Notes: generated from the letters alone by a model not told the origin. DNA of 64,000 bases from Paraburkholderia solitsugae (GCF_013177695.1 NZ_WOEY01000091.1:1-64000); one strand, 5' to 3'; counted from the stretch's first letter, positions 8,773 through 17,928 are shown. Translations and numbers: made by a program.

Positions 8773-9765
8773 TTATTGTGTCGCCGGTACTGCTTCTTGC
8801 AGTTTCTTGTCCGTCGGCGCGGTTTGCTGCGGCGGCGTCGGGGTCATTGCGCCCGACGACGCCGCAGGTGCCGCCGCTGGGGCGGTCGGTGTGTCGCCCG
8901 GATCACTGTAGTTCGGCACGCCCGCCGGGGCGCCTGTGGCGCTCCCTGATGCGGCGTTCGGGGCTTCGGCTGCGTCGCCAGGGTCCGCGTAGTTCGGTAA
9001 GCCTGCCGCCGCGCCCGAAGCGCCCTTGGCGGGCGCAGCCGCGCCCGAGTTGTCCTCGTCGTCGTAGTTCGGGAGCGGTGCGGCGTTTTCGCCGGGACCG
9101 CGCAGGCGCGCTTTACGCTGCTGCGTATAAGCGTCGCGAACGAATGAGTACTTGTCCAGTGCAGCCTGTTCCAGCAGGCTGGACGCGCCCAGCAGGTCGG
9201 AGCGCACACTCACGAACTGCAACACGTACAGTGGATTGCGCTCCGCCGGCTCGATGTAGTTCAGCGGGTTGAACTTCACGTCCACCACCAGACCCACGCT
9301 GTCACGCACCGTGCTCGGGCCGAATAGCGGCAGAACAAGATACGGGCCCGATGGGACGCCCCAGTGACCCAGCGTCAAGCCAAAGTCCTGGTGGTGCTTC
9401 GGCAGGCCGGCCGGCGTCGCCCAGTCGAGCAGGCCGCCAAGTCCAAAGGTCGAGTTGAACGCGAAACGTACGAGGTCTTCCGTTGCGTCCGTGATCTTCA
9501 ACTGCAACAGGTTGTTGGCGGCGTTGGTCAGATCGCCCAGATTCGAGAAGAAGTTGCTCACCGCCGTGCGCAACGGCTGCGGTGTCACCTTCTGGTAACC
9601 CTTGGCGACCGGAACGGCGATGTAGCGGTCCACGCCGTCATTGAATTTGAAAATCACGCGGTTCGCGGGCTCGAACGGGTCGCCCGGTTTGCGGTCGGGG
9701 CCGGTGGCGCAGCCAGCGATCAGACCGGTAGCAGCCAGCGCCAGCACAGTGGTTCGCATCTTCAT
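8773..9765 (-). CDS. mlaA: MlaA/VacJ-family outer-membrane lipoprotein with repeat tail
   Basis: A 330-residue lipoprotein. The lipobox LIAGC puts the lipidated Cys at 19, and residues about 30-220 form a standard MlaA domain (DPFEPANRVIFKFND, NNLLQLK, GHWGVPSGPYLVLPLFGPSTVRD). MlaA proteins form a channel that removes phospholipids from the outer leaflet. The last 105 residues are an Ala/Pro-rich tail with three copies of a [LV]PNY-x-D motif (about 231, 256, 283), an unusual addition. ATG 9765 follows AAAGGA at good spacing and lies two bases after the hpnN stop, so the two share a message. The link to hpnN and to MlaC-like hpnM suggests a role in hopanoid or lipid traffic. Confidence 0.9.
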   Translation of the reverse strand: MKMRTTVLALAATGLIAGCATGPDRKPGDPFEPANRVIFKFNDGVDRYIAVPVAKGYQKVTPQPLRTAVSNFFSNLGDLTNAANNLLQLKITDATEDLVRFAFNSTFGLGGLLDWATPAGLPKHHQDFGLTLGHWGVPSGPYLVLPLFGPSTVRDSVGLVVDVKFNPLNYIEPAERNPLYVLQFVSVRSDLLGASSLLEQAALDKYSFVRDAYTQQRKARLRGPGENAAPLPNYDDEDNSGAAAPAKGASGAAAGLPNYADPGDAAEAPNAASGSATGAPAGVPNYSDPGDTPTAPAAAPAASSGAMTPTPPQQTAPTDKKLQEAVPATQ

Positions 9766-9767
9766 AC

Positions 9768-12380
9768 TTATATTCCTTTGTGCTTCGCGCGACGTCGCGG
9801 TTTGCCCATCAGTACCGGTTGGAACACCACTGCGCCAATCAGCGTGCAAAACAACGAGAGCGCCAGCAAGCGTCCCATACTCGACGTCCCCGGATGGTGC
9901 GACAGCCAGAGACTGCCGAACGCCGTCGCCGTAGTCGCCGCGCTGAACAACACGGCATGCGTAAGGCTCGACTGTAAAAGGCTGGTCTGGCCGTGGCGCC
10001 ACGCCATGACGAAGTAGATCTTGAATGCTACGCCGACGCCCAGCATCAGGGGCAACGCAATAATGTTCGCGAAGTTCAGCGGCATGCCGAACACCACGCA
10101 CAACTCCAACGTTACCAGTGCCGACACCAGCAGCGGAACCAGGGTGCGCAGCATATCGCTGAGCCGCCGCAGCGCAATCCACAGCAGGATGGCAATCGAC
10201 AGCAACGCGTAGCCGGCAGCCTGCAGGAACGCCTTGATGATCGTGTCGGCGGAATTGAGGATCGAAATCGGGCCGCCGATCGCGTCCGGTTCGGCCTTCT
10301 TCACCGCGTGCACAAAGCGGGCGAGCGTCGCGTCGTCGTTCGGATCAGCACCGGCTTTTATCCTCGGCGCGATGTCCACAAGCGCGCGGCCGTCCTTGGA
10401 AACCCAACCCGTGGATATCTCCTTGGGCAGGTTGTCGCGAGTAATCTCGGTCGGCTGCAGCAAATCCGCCAGTTGCTTCAGCGCGATACGCAGCGGCTCG
10501 GACATCGCGGTTTCGGCACGGTCGCGCGTGGCGGCGTCGGCGGCAGCCAGCTTTTGCAGCGTCGCGGACAGATGCTGGGCTTCGGCGGCGCCCGGGCCCG
10601 GGTGGTCGTCGGCGGCGAGCGAGAGCTGGTTCGACGCGCGCTTCAACGCGGCAACGCGCACTGCGTCGGTGGCTTGAGGCGAGGGCTGCTGTTGCAGCGC
10701 GGGCAAGAGTTGCTGCGAGGCGCTTGCAACCAGCATCAGCTTTTGCTGCTGCTCGGTGGGAATGAACGTGTCGAGCGTGGTCACGCGGCCCACTTCCGGC
10801 AGCGTGCGCAGATGAGCGGCGATGCGGTCCGCGTCGGCAAGCGTTGGCGCCAGCACTTGCACGTTGTTGACCGCCGCTTCCGGCGAATCCTTCAACGACA
10901 GTAGCGTCGCCATCGATTCCGTGTGCGGGTCCTTCAGATGCAGCGGGTTGAAGTCGAAGCGCAAATGCGTGAGCAACGGGGCGGCGCCGATCACGACGAT
11001 GAGCGTGCCGATCAGCACCGGCTTGCGGTTGCGATCGAGGAAATCGTCGACGGGGGCGAGCTGCTTGAAGCCCGGCGAGGTGGGTTCGCTCCGCGGTCTG
11101 AAGACTTTCAGCAGCGCCGGCAGCAGCGACATGTTGGTGAAGTACGCGACGAACATGCCGACGCCGGCGATCTCACCCAATTCCGACACGCCACGGTAAG
11201 CCGTTGGCAGGAAGGAGAAGAAGCTCAGCGCGACCGCAACGGCCGCGAGCGTCAGCGGCACGCCGATGCTGTGCGCGGTATGCATGAGTGCCGCGGAAAT
11301 ACGCTCGTCGCGATTGCGTTCCTCGCGATACTTGACGCCGAACTGCACGCCGAAATCGACCCCGAGCCCGACGAACAGCACCATGAAGGCGACCGAAATC
11401 ATGTTGAGCGCACCGACCATCATCAAGCCGAGTGCCGCGGTGATCGCGAGACCGACGAACAGCGTGATAAACACGGCGGCGATCATGCGGCCCGAACGCA
11501 GCGCCAGCCACAGAATGACCAGCACGACGATGAATGTGCCGATGCCGTTGAGTACGGCACCGTCCTGGACCGATGCGAATTCTTCATCCGCCAGGGGCTG
11601 TTCACCCGTCAGGCGGATCGTGGCGCCATAACGCGTATCGAGGTGCAACGAGGCGGCAGTGTCGCGGATCGTTTTGGACGCGGTAGCGCCCGGCTCCAGC
11701 GCGTCGTAGTTCACAACCGGCTGCACCGTGACGAAGGCGCGTGCCGGATCCGTGGCGGCGCCCTTGTCGACCAGCGCACGCCACGAGAACGCAGCCGGCT
11801 GGCCGGCCAGCACGCGATCGAACGTGGTCGCGCTTTGCGACAGCAGATGGCTCATGTCGGCCAGCTTCACCTGACCGAGCTGCAGCGGCAGCAACAGGCT
11901 CGTGGTGAGCGTGCCGGCCAGGCCGGTCAGGCTCGGATCGTGCGCGAGCGCATTGACGAGCGGGCGGGACTGGACGAGCTGCGAGGTGGTCGAAAGAACC
12001 TCATCGGTTGACGGAAACAACAGACCGTTGTGTTCGAAGAACGGCCCGCCGGCGGGCTGCGAGACCGCCACGAACTCTTTCGGATCGGCTTTGAGCGCGG
12101 CCGTCAGGGCATTGGCGGCCGCGTCCGCAAACTCCGGGGCGCGGGCTTCGACCACCACCAGCACAGTGTCGCCGCGATCCGGGAAGGCCGCGTCCATGGC
12201 ATGTTCGAGCGACGACCATTGCTTGTCGGTTTCGACCAGACGGCTGATATCCGTGTTGATCTTGAAGTTATAGGCTACATAGATGCTGCTCAAAACGGCG
12301 AGCACGAGCGACGCGGCGATGATCCGAAACGGATGACGCACCGAATAGGCGACGAGACGGACAATAGATGACTTCAACAT
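9768..12380 (-). CDS. hpnN: RND-family hopanoid transporter HpnN
   Basis: An 870-residue MMPL/RND-type inner-membrane exporter. It has one transmembrane helix at about 15-35, a large periplasmic loop, a five-helix block (IGTFIVVLVILWLALRSG through FFSFLPTAYRG), a second helix and loop (from about 460), and a final five-helix block ending at GAVVFQPVLMGKPRRR. The loop before the second block is Gln/Ala-rich. HpnN proteins are known to be needed to move hopanoids to the outer membrane. ATG 12380 (MLKSSIVRL) was chosen because it starts just before the first helix; an extra 27 codons upstream look non-coding. hpnM lies divergent, 213 bases away. Confidence 0.9.
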   Translation of the reverse strand: MLKSSIVRLVAYSVRHPFRIIAASLVLAVLSSIYVAYNFKINTDISRLVETDKQWSSLEHAMDAAFPDRGDTVLVVVEARAPEFADAAANALTAALKADPKEFVAVSQPAGGPFFEHNGLLFPSTDEVLSTTSQLVQSRPLVNALAHDPSLTGLAGTLTTSLLLPLQLGQVKLADMSHLLSQSATTFDRVLAGQPAAFSWRALVDKGAATDPARAFVTVQPVVNYDALEPGATASKTIRDTAASLHLDTRYGATIRLTGEQPLADEEFASVQDGAVLNGIGTFIVVLVILWLALRSGRMIAAVFITLFVGLAITAALGLMMVGALNMISVAFMVLFVGLGVDFGVQFGVKYREERNRDERISAALMHTAHSIGVPLTLAAVAVALSFFSFLPTAYRGVSELGEIAGVGMFVAYFTNMSLLPALLKVFRPRSEPTSPGFKQLAPVDDFLDRNRKPVLIGTLIVVIGAAPLLTHLRFDFNPLHLKDPHTESMATLLSLKDSPEAAVNNVQVLAPTLADADRIAAHLRTLPEVGRVTTLDTFIPTEQQQKLMLVASASQQLLPALQQQPSPQATDAVRVAALKRASNQLSLAADDHPGPGAAEAQHLSATLQKLAAADAATRDRAETAMSEPLRIALKQLADLLQPTEITRDNLPKEISTGWVSKDGRALVDIAPRIKAGADPNDDATLARFVHAVKKAEPDAIGGPISILNSADTIIKAFLQAAGYALLSIAILLWIALRRLSDMLRTLVPLLVSALVTLELCVVFGMPLNFANIIALPLMLGVGVAFKIYFVMAWRHGQTSLLQSSLTHAVLFSAATTATAFGSLWLSHHPGTSSMGRLLALSLFCTLIGAVVFQPVLMGKPRRRAKHKGI

Positions 12381-12593
12381 GTAGGCGGAGAGGGCCTTAT
12401 CGCAGGTGGCGTTTTTGACGAAAGTGCACAAGTATACAGAGCCGGAGCGGTTCGGCTCCACTTCGGTAGCAAGCCCGGCTCCCGGGCAGCGGTGAAGGGG
12501 CGGGAACGCAATATCGGTATACTGGGTCTATCCTGCTTTCGCTACAGGCTCGTGAGCCTGCCGGCGCTTACTTCTTTGGGTTTTGGCGAGCGT

Positions 12594-13199
12594 ATGAAAC
12601 GTTATCTGTCTGCTTTTCTGGCTGCGGCCGTGGTGTCCACTGCGGCCTATGCGCAAAGCGCGCCTGATGCGGTGGTGAAGAGTGCCGTCGAAGGCACGGT
12701 CGCCGCGATGAAGGCTGATCCGCAGGCCCGTGGCGGCGACATGGCGAAGATCACCGATCTGGTCCAAACGCGATTTGTGCCGGCCACCGATTTTCAGCGG
12801 ACCACGCGGATCGCCGTAGGGAAGGCATGGAGTACGGCGACGCCTGAGCAGCAGAAGCAACTTTATGACCAGTTTACGCTGCTGCTGGTGCGTACCTACG
12901 CCGCCTCGCTGTCGCAGTTGCGGGACCAGGACGTGAAATTCAAATTTCTACCGCCCAACGTGCCGGCCGGCGCCAAGGATGCGGTCGTGCAGTCGCACGT
13001 GATCAGCAATGGCGGCGACGATGCGATTGATTACCGGCTGACTAAAGGCGCGTCGGGCTGGAAGATTTACGACATCAACATGATGGGCGCCTGGCTGATT
13101 CAGGTTTATCAGACGCAGTTTGCCGATCAGATTTCCAAAGGCGGCGTTGATGGGCTGATCAAGTTCCTGACTGCACATAACGCACGCAGCGCAGGCTGA
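12594..13199 (+). CDS. hpnM: HpnM, MlaC-like periplasmic lipid carrier
   Basis: A 201-residue protein of the toluene-tolerance Ttg2D/MlaC family. It has a Sec signal peptide MKRYLSAFLAAAVVSTAAYA followed by the mature start QSAPDAVVK. Family stretches are FQRTTRIAVGKAWSTATPEQQKQLYDQF and DYRLTKGASGWKIYDINMMGAWLIQVYQTQF. MlaC proteins ferry lipids across the periplasm; the HpnM subgroup is linked to hopanoid clusters. It is transcribed away from hpnN and mlaA and followed by a strong terminator. ATG 12594 gives a complete signal peptide; upstream codons in frame do not. Confidence 0.88.
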   Translation: MKRYLSAFLAAAVVSTAAYAQSAPDAVVKSAVEGTVAAMKADPQARGGDMAKITDLVQTRFVPATDFQRTTRIAVGKAWSTATPEQQKQLYDQFTLLLVRTYAASLSQLRDQDVKFKFLPPNVPAGAKDAVVQSHVISNGGDDAIDYRLTKGASGWKIYDINMMGAWLIQVYQTQFADQISKGGVDGLIKFLTAHNARSAG

Positions 13200-13233
13200 A
13201 GTAACACCGAAGTAAAACACTTCACGCAAAAAG

Positions 13234-13271
13234 AAAAAGCGCGGTGGCAATCAAGCCAACGCGCTTTTTTT
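13234..13271 (+). terminator. Rho-independent terminator after hpnM (works both ways)
   Basis: The stem GCGCGGTGGC / GCCAACGCGC (13239-13248 with 13255-13264, one mismatch) has a six-base loop, seven Ts after it and AAAAA before it. It sits between the convergent hpnM and hpnH genes and can terminate both. Confidence 0.85.
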
Positions 13272-13316
13272 CTAACATGCCTATCATGGGGCGGACAAAA
13301 CCGTCCCATGCGCCGC

Positions 13317-14477
13317 TTAGTGTGCAGAAGCGGAAGCCGACGTTTGCACCTTCTTACCCTTTCCAGCACGCCCAATCTCTTCGAGCTTGATCTCGACGTG
13401 CCGCGAGAACACGTACTCAGCCGGACGCTGCTTATCCAAGGCAATATCCTTGGTGAAAGCACCGGACGTCTTCGGGCCGCGCAGGCTGACCCTCAACGCC
13501 TTCAACGGGTGCGCAACCGTATCCATCACGGCAGTCGCTTCAAAGCCGCAGTGCACCATGCAATCCGCGCACTTCTCGTAGTTACCCGTACCGTACTTTT
13601 CCCACTCCGTGGTTTCCATCAATTCCTTGAAGGTCTTCACGTAGCCTTCGCCGACCAGGTAGCACGGCTTCTGCCAGCCGAACACCGTGCGCGCCGGGTT
13701 GCCCCAAGGCGTGCACTCGTACGTCTGATTGCCGGCCAGGAAGTCGAGGAACATGCCCGACTGGCTGAACGACCAGTTCTTGCCGTTGTTGCCGCGCTTG
13801 AAAATCTCGCGGAACAGTTGCTTGGTCTTGTCGCGGTTCAGGAAGTGTTGCTGATCCGGCGCGCGTTCATATGCATAACCCGGCGAGACGGTGATGCCGT
13901 CCACGCCCATCGGGCCCAGCGTGTCGAAGAACGCAGCAACGCGTTCCGGCACGGCGTCGTTGAACAACGTGCAGTTGATGTTCACGCGGAAACCGCGGCG
14001 CTTCGCTTCCTTGATCGCGGCGACAGCCTTGTCGTACACACCTTCCTGCGACACCGAGTGATCGTGCGCCTGCTGGTCGCCGTCCAGGTGAACCGACCAG
14101 ACGAAGTACGGATTCGGCTCGTAGTCGTCCATCTTCTTTTCCATCAGCAGCGCATTCGTGCACAGATACACGAACTTCTTGCGCGCGATGATGCCCTTCA
14201 CGATCTGCGGCATTTCCTTGTGCAGGAGCGGCTCGCCGCCTGCAATCGAAACGACCGGTGCGCCGCATTCGTCGACTGCGCCAAGACATTCTTCGAGCGA
14301 CAGACGCTGATTCAGGATGGGATCCGGATAGTCGATCTTGCCGCAGCCATTGCAGGCAAGATTGCAGCGGAACAGCGGCTCCAGCATCAATGCGAGCGGG
14401 TAGCGTTTGTTGCCAGAGAGATGCTGACGCATGATGTATGCGCCAACCCGGACTTTCTGTAGCAGCGGAATAGACAA
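13317..14477 (-). CDS. hpnH: Adenosylhopane synthase HpnH (radical SAM)
   Basis: A 386-residue radical SAM enzyme that couples hopene to a 5'-deoxyadenosyl radical, giving adenosylhopane. The cluster-binding Cys motif is C38-x3-C42-x2-C45 in FRCNLACNGCGK; IAGGEPLLH is the SAM-binding GGE region. A further Cys-rich segment near the C-terminus (KCADCMVHC) is normal for the family. Translation starts at TTG 14477, backed by a perfect AAGGAGG five bases before it; this ribosome site overlaps the ispH stop codon, so the two genes are coupled. Confidence 0.93.
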   Translation of the reverse strand: MSIPLLQKVRVGAYIMRQHLSGNKRYPLALMLEPLFRCNLACNGCGKIDYPDPILNQRLSLEECLGAVDECGAPVVSIAGGEPLLHKEMPQIVKGIIARKKFVYLCTNALLMEKKMDDYEPNPYFVWSVHLDGDQQAHDHSVSQEGVYDKAVAAIKEAKRRGFRVNINCTLFNDAVPERVAAFFDTLGPMGVDGITVSPGYAYERAPDQQHFLNRDKTKQLFREIFKRGNNGKNWSFSQSGMFLDFLAGNQTYECTPWGNPARTVFGWQKPCYLVGEGYVKTFKELMETTEWEKYGTGNYEKCADCMVHCGFEATAVMDTVAHPLKALRVSLRGPKTSGAFTKDIALDKQRPAEYVFSRHVEIKLEEIGRAGKGKKVQTSASASAH

Positions 14478-14487
14478 GACGTCCTCC

Positions 14488-15432
14488 TTAAACTTCGCGT
14501 GCAGCGAGTGGTTGCATCAGTTTCGATGGCAACTTGAATTCGACTTTCTCTTCACGGCCCGCCATCGTCGTGACATCGACAGGCCCCAATGCGCGCAGCG
14601 CATCGATTACGTTCTTCACCATCTCTTCCGGTGCCGAAGCACCGGCCGTGATGCCGACAGTCTGCACGTTGGCAAACCACTCCGGCTTCACTTCCGAACC
14701 GTCGGCGACGAGATAACTCGCCACGCCGCTTTCGCTGCCGATCTCGCGCAGCCGGTTCGAGTTCGAACTGTTGGTTGCGCCTACCACCAGCAGCACGTCG
14801 ATTTCTTTGCTCAGTTCACGCACCGCCGCCTGGCGGTTTTGCGTGGCGTAGCAGATGTCGCGCGTGTCAGGACCTACGATGTCGGTGAAACGGCGCAGCA
14901 AGGCGTCGATAATGCCACGCGTGTCGTCGACCGAGAGCGTGGTCTGCGTGACGTACGCGAGCGGCGTATCGAGCGGCAGGTCCAGATGCGCGACTTCAGC
15001 CTCGCTCTGCACCAGCAGCACCTTGCCGGGAATCTGGCCGATCGTGCCTTCCACTTCCGGATGGCCCGCGTGGCCGATCAGGATCAGGGTACGGCCCGCG
15101 GCCACATACTGGCGCCCTTGCACGTGGACTTTGGTCACGAGCGGGCAGGTCGCGTCGAGCACGTCGAGGCCGCGCTGTTCCGCGTCGCGCTCGACGGTCT
15201 GCGCGACACCATGCGCGCTGAAAATCGCCACGGCGCCTTGCGGCACCTCATCGAGTTCTTCGACAAAGCGCGCGCCTTTCTGGCGCAAGTTGTCCACCAC
15301 GTGGCGATTGTGAACAATCTCGTGACGGACATACACGGGTGCGCCGTGTTGTTGTAGCGCACGATCGACGATCTCAATTGCACGAACAACACCCGCACAA
15401 AAGCCGCGGGGCTGAGCAAGGATGACTCGCAT
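14488..15432 (-). CDS. ispH: 4-hydroxy-3-methylbut-2-enyl diphosphate reductase IspH
   Basis: A 314-residue Fe-S enzyme and last step of the MEP pathway, making IPP and DMAPP. The three cluster Cys are C12 (QPRGFCAGV), C96 (LDATCPLV) and C194 (DICYATQNR). Substrate residues H41, H74, H124 and E126 (HPEVEGT) and the TNSSNSNRL loop are present. ATG 15432 matches the usual N-terminus MRVILAQPRGFCAGV; 23 codons upstream are open but unlike the family. Burkholderiales often carry a second ispH elsewhere, so this copy may serve hopanoid precursor supply (inference). Confidence 0.93.
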   Translation of the reverse strand: MRVILAQPRGFCAGVVRAIEIVDRALQQHGAPVYVRHEIVHNRHVVDNLRQKGARFVEELDEVPQGAVAIFSAHGVAQTVERDAEQRGLDVLDATCPLVTKVHVQGRQYVAAGRTLILIGHAGHPEVEGTIGQIPGKVLLVQSEAEVAHLDLPLDTPLAYVTQTTLSVDDTRGIIDALLRRFTDIVGPDTRDICYATQNRQAAVRELSKEIDVLLVVGATNSSNSNRLREIGSESGVASYLVADGSEVKPEWFANVQTVGITAGASAPEEMVKNVIDALRALGPVDVTTMAGREEKVEFKLPSKLMQPLAAREV

Positions 15433-15811
15433 AAATTGGCGAACTCCGACTGACGCGGGTTTCGAAGAAGTCGGTAAAAATGACTTTATCGCCGCGACCA
15501 TCTATTTAGTTGACGTCTTGAGCCCCGGCGCCGAGCCGGTACAGCAAAACCAAACGCGCATTCTAACGCTATCAGGCCGGTTTTGCTCTGGTGCCCCACC
15601 AAGGTGTTGGGCCGCCGCCGCGCCACGGGCTTGCTGCCCGGCGCCGCCCCATGGTGCAGGCGGCAATGCGCGGGTGGCAAGGCGTAGCTGGCAATGTGCG
15701 GGCGGCAATCATTACGCACTGCACCGGTTTGGCGGAACCCTTAAACTACATGGTCCTGCGGCGCGCGTTTGCGACTGCATTACAGAACAGAAAGGTTTCG
15801 AGGCTCGCTGG
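15433..15811. other. Divergent promoter region between ispH and hpnC
   Basis: A 379-base gap with no gene. For ispH a candidate -10 (TAGAAT, minus strand, 15565-15560) lies 128 bases before the start, without a clear -35. A 19-base direct repeat with two mismatches (GGCAATGCGCGGGTGGCAA at 15662-15680 and again at 15690-15708) is the only other structure seen. Open frames running through the gap lack protein-like character. Confidence 0.4.
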
Positions 15812-16678
15812 ATGGACGTCGATCTATACGAAAATTTTCCGGTCGCGAGCGTGCTGCTGCCAAAGGCGCTGCGCGCGCCTATCGGCATTATCTATCAGGT
15901 TGTCCGCACGGCCGCCGACATTGCCGATGAAGGCGACTGGAGCCCGGCCGAGCGGCATGCCCGCCTTGCTGACTTCCGCGCCGGCCTCGACGCGGTAGCA
16001 CAGCGCCGCGCGGCGCCGGTGCATCCGCTCCTGTTCGGGCAGCTCGCCGGCGTGGTCGCCCAGTACAAACTGCCGCTCGCGCCGTTCTACGACCTGCTGC
16101 ACGCGTGCGGTCAGGACATCGACACCAACCGTTACGCGGACCGGGCCGCGCTGCTCGACTACTGCCGCCACTCGGCCAGCCCGGTCGGGGTTCTGATGCT
16201 GCATCTGGTGGGCGCCGCCACGCCGGAGAATCTCGCCGATGCCGATGCGATCTGTACGGCATCACAACTGATCAGCTTCTGGCAGGACGTCGCCGCCGAC
16301 TGGAAAAAAGACCGCCTGTATCTGCCGCTCGCGGATCTGCGGCGCTTCAACGTGACCGAGGCGCACATCGCGAGGGGCGTCGTCGACGATGCCTGGGCGA
16401 AGCTGATGGCCTACGAAATTTCGTTCGTCCGGGCCATGCTGGTGCGCGGCGCACCGCTCGCGCTGCGTATCCCAGGGCGGTTGGGGATCGAACTGTGCGG
16501 CGCCATCCACGGCGGCCTGCGCATCCTCGAGCGGATCGAAAAGGCCGGCTACGACGTGTTTCGCGAGCGGCCGGTACTCAACACTTTCGACTGGTGCGTC
16601 GTCGCGGTACGCACTGTGGTGATGCGCCTGTCGCGGCGCGTCGGCGTGCAAGCGGGTTCACTTGAGGGTAATGCTTAA
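15812..16678 (+). CDS. hpnC: Hydroxysqualene synthase HpnC
   Basis: A 288-residue squalene/phytoene synthase-family protein converting presqualene diphosphate to hydroxysqualene between HpnD and HpnE. YENFPVASVLLPKALRAPI is the family start and FWQDVAADWKKDRLYLP carries the second metal motif (D159, D163). The first metal motif, usually DDxxD, reads A35-D-I-A-D39-E here (RTAADIADEG), so the leading Asp is Ala; D36, D39 and E40 remain. ATG 15812 fits the family start. It overlaps hpnB by one base (TAATG). Confidence 0.9.
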   Translation: MDVDLYENFPVASVLLPKALRAPIGIIYQVVRTAADIADEGDWSPAERHARLADFRAGLDAVAQRRAAPVHPLLFGQLAGVVAQYKLPLAPFYDLLHACGQDIDTNRYADRAALLDYCRHSASPVGVLMLHLVGAATPENLADADAICTASQLISFWQDVAADWKKDRLYLPLADLRRFNVTEAHIARGVVDDAWAKLMAYEISFVRAMLVRGAPLALRIPGRLGIELCGAIHGGLRILERIEKAGYDVFRERPVLNTFDWCVVAVRTVVMRLSRRVGVQAGSLEGNA

Positions 16679-17850
16679 TGGCGGTGGTTCTGTTTCTTCT
16701 GTCGTGTCTGTCCCTGCTGATCTGGTGTGTGTTGCTGTTCGCGCGCGGCGGTTTCTGGGGGGCCCGCCCCGCCACGCCGCTCACCCTCGAGCCGCGTGAA
16801 ACCTGGCCGGCGGTCGCCGCCGTGGTGCCGGCCCGCAATGAAGTCGATGTGATCGCTCAAGCGGTGACCACCTTGCTCGAGCAGGACTATCCGGGCGAAT
16901 TTCACGTGATCGTCGTCGACGACCACAGCACCGACGGCACCGCCGACGCCGCCCGCGCGGCCGCGTTGCAACTGCAATGCCCGGATCGTCTCACGGTGCT
17001 GAGCGCGAAGCCGCTGCCGCCGGGCTGGTCCGGCAAGGTGTGGGCGCAGTCGCAAGGGATCGAGGCGGTGCGCACGCTCGGTCTGCCGGCCGATTTCCTG
17101 CTCCTGACCGATGCGGACATCGGCCATCCCGCTGATGCTGTGGCGCAACTCGTCGCCCGCGCGGATGCGGAAAAGCGCGATCTCGTCTCGCTGATGGTCC
17201 GTCTGCGCTGCGATTCGTTCTGGGAGAAGGCGCTGATTCCGGCCTTCGTGTTCTTCTTCGCCAAGCTGTATCCCTTCTCGTGGGTCAACAACCCGCGCAA
17301 CCGTACGGCCGCGGCGGCGGGCGGCTGCATGCTGGTCCGGCGCAGCGCGCTCGAAGAAGCGGGCGGCATCGAATCGATTCGCGCCGAGCTGATCGACGAT
17401 TGCAGCCTCGCTGCGCGGATCAAGCATCGCGGCACGGGGCGTCATCCGATCCGTCTGGATCTGGCGGCGCGCAGCGTGTCGCTGCGTCCTTACGATAGCT
17501 GGCGTGAGATCTGGAACATGATCGCGCGCACGGCCTTTACCCAGTTGCGTTACTCGCTGCTGCTGCTGGCGGGCACGCTGCTGGGCATGACGATCATCTA
17601 CCTGATGCCGCCGGTGGCGGCGCTGGTGCTCGGTCCCCTGGGCTGGCCCGCGTGGCTTGCGTGGGCGCTCATGTGCTGCGCGTATGCGCCGATGCTCAGC
17701 TATTACCGTCGCTCGCCGCTGTGGGCGCCGTTTCTGCCGCTGATCGCATTGTTCTATGTCGGTGCGACGTTCGCGTCGGCGGTGCGCTACTGGCGCGGCA
17801 AGGGCGGTCAATGGAAGGCGCGGGTGCAGGCGCCGGTGCAGGAGCGCTGA
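16678..17850 (+). CDS. hpnB: Hopene-associated glycosyltransferase HpnB
   Basis: A 390-residue GT2-family membrane enzyme. An N-terminal helix (residues 2-22) anchors it. The GT-A domain has VPARNEVDVI, the nucleotide-binding VVDDHSTDGTAD and the DxD-like TDADIGHPAD. At least three C-terminal helices follow (LLLLAGTLLGMTIIYLMPPV, LVLGPLGWPAWLAWALMCC, FLPLIALFYVGATFASAV). The family is tied to hopanoid loci; its exact acceptor is not settled. Translation is coupled to hpnC by a one-base overlap, and a strong terminator follows. Confidence 0.9.
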   Translation: MAVVLFLLSCLSLLIWCVLLFARGGFWGARPATPLTLEPRETWPAVAAVVPARNEVDVIAQAVTTLLEQDYPGEFHVIVVDDHSTDGTADAARAAALQLQCPDRLTVLSAKPLPPGWSGKVWAQSQGIEAVRTLGLPADFLLLTDADIGHPADAVAQLVARADAEKRDLVSLMVRLRCDSFWEKALIPAFVFFFAKLYPFSWVNNPRNRTAAAAGGCMLVRRSALEEAGGIESIRAELIDDCSLAARIKHRGTGRHPIRLDLAARSVSLRPYDSWREIWNMIARTAFTQLRYSLLLLAGTLLGMTIIYLMPPVAALVLGPLGWPAWLAWALMCCAYAPMLSYYRRSPLWAPFLPLIALFYVGATFASAVRYWRGKGGQWKARVQAPVQER

Positions 17851-17879
17851 GACGCGCCCGTCCGGAGGTTCATCAGATG

Positions 17880-17913
17880 AAAAAAGCGGCGCTCTCAGGC
17901 GCCGCTTTTTTTT
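17880..17913 (+). terminator. Bidirectional terminator after hpnB
   Basis: A perfect stem GCGGCGC / GCGCCGC (17886-17892, 17899-17905) with six-base loop TCTCAG, flanked by A6 before and T8 after. It separates hpnB from the convergent gene at 17929-18498 and can serve both. Confidence 0.88.
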
Positions 17914-17928
17914 ACATCGACTTGGGCA

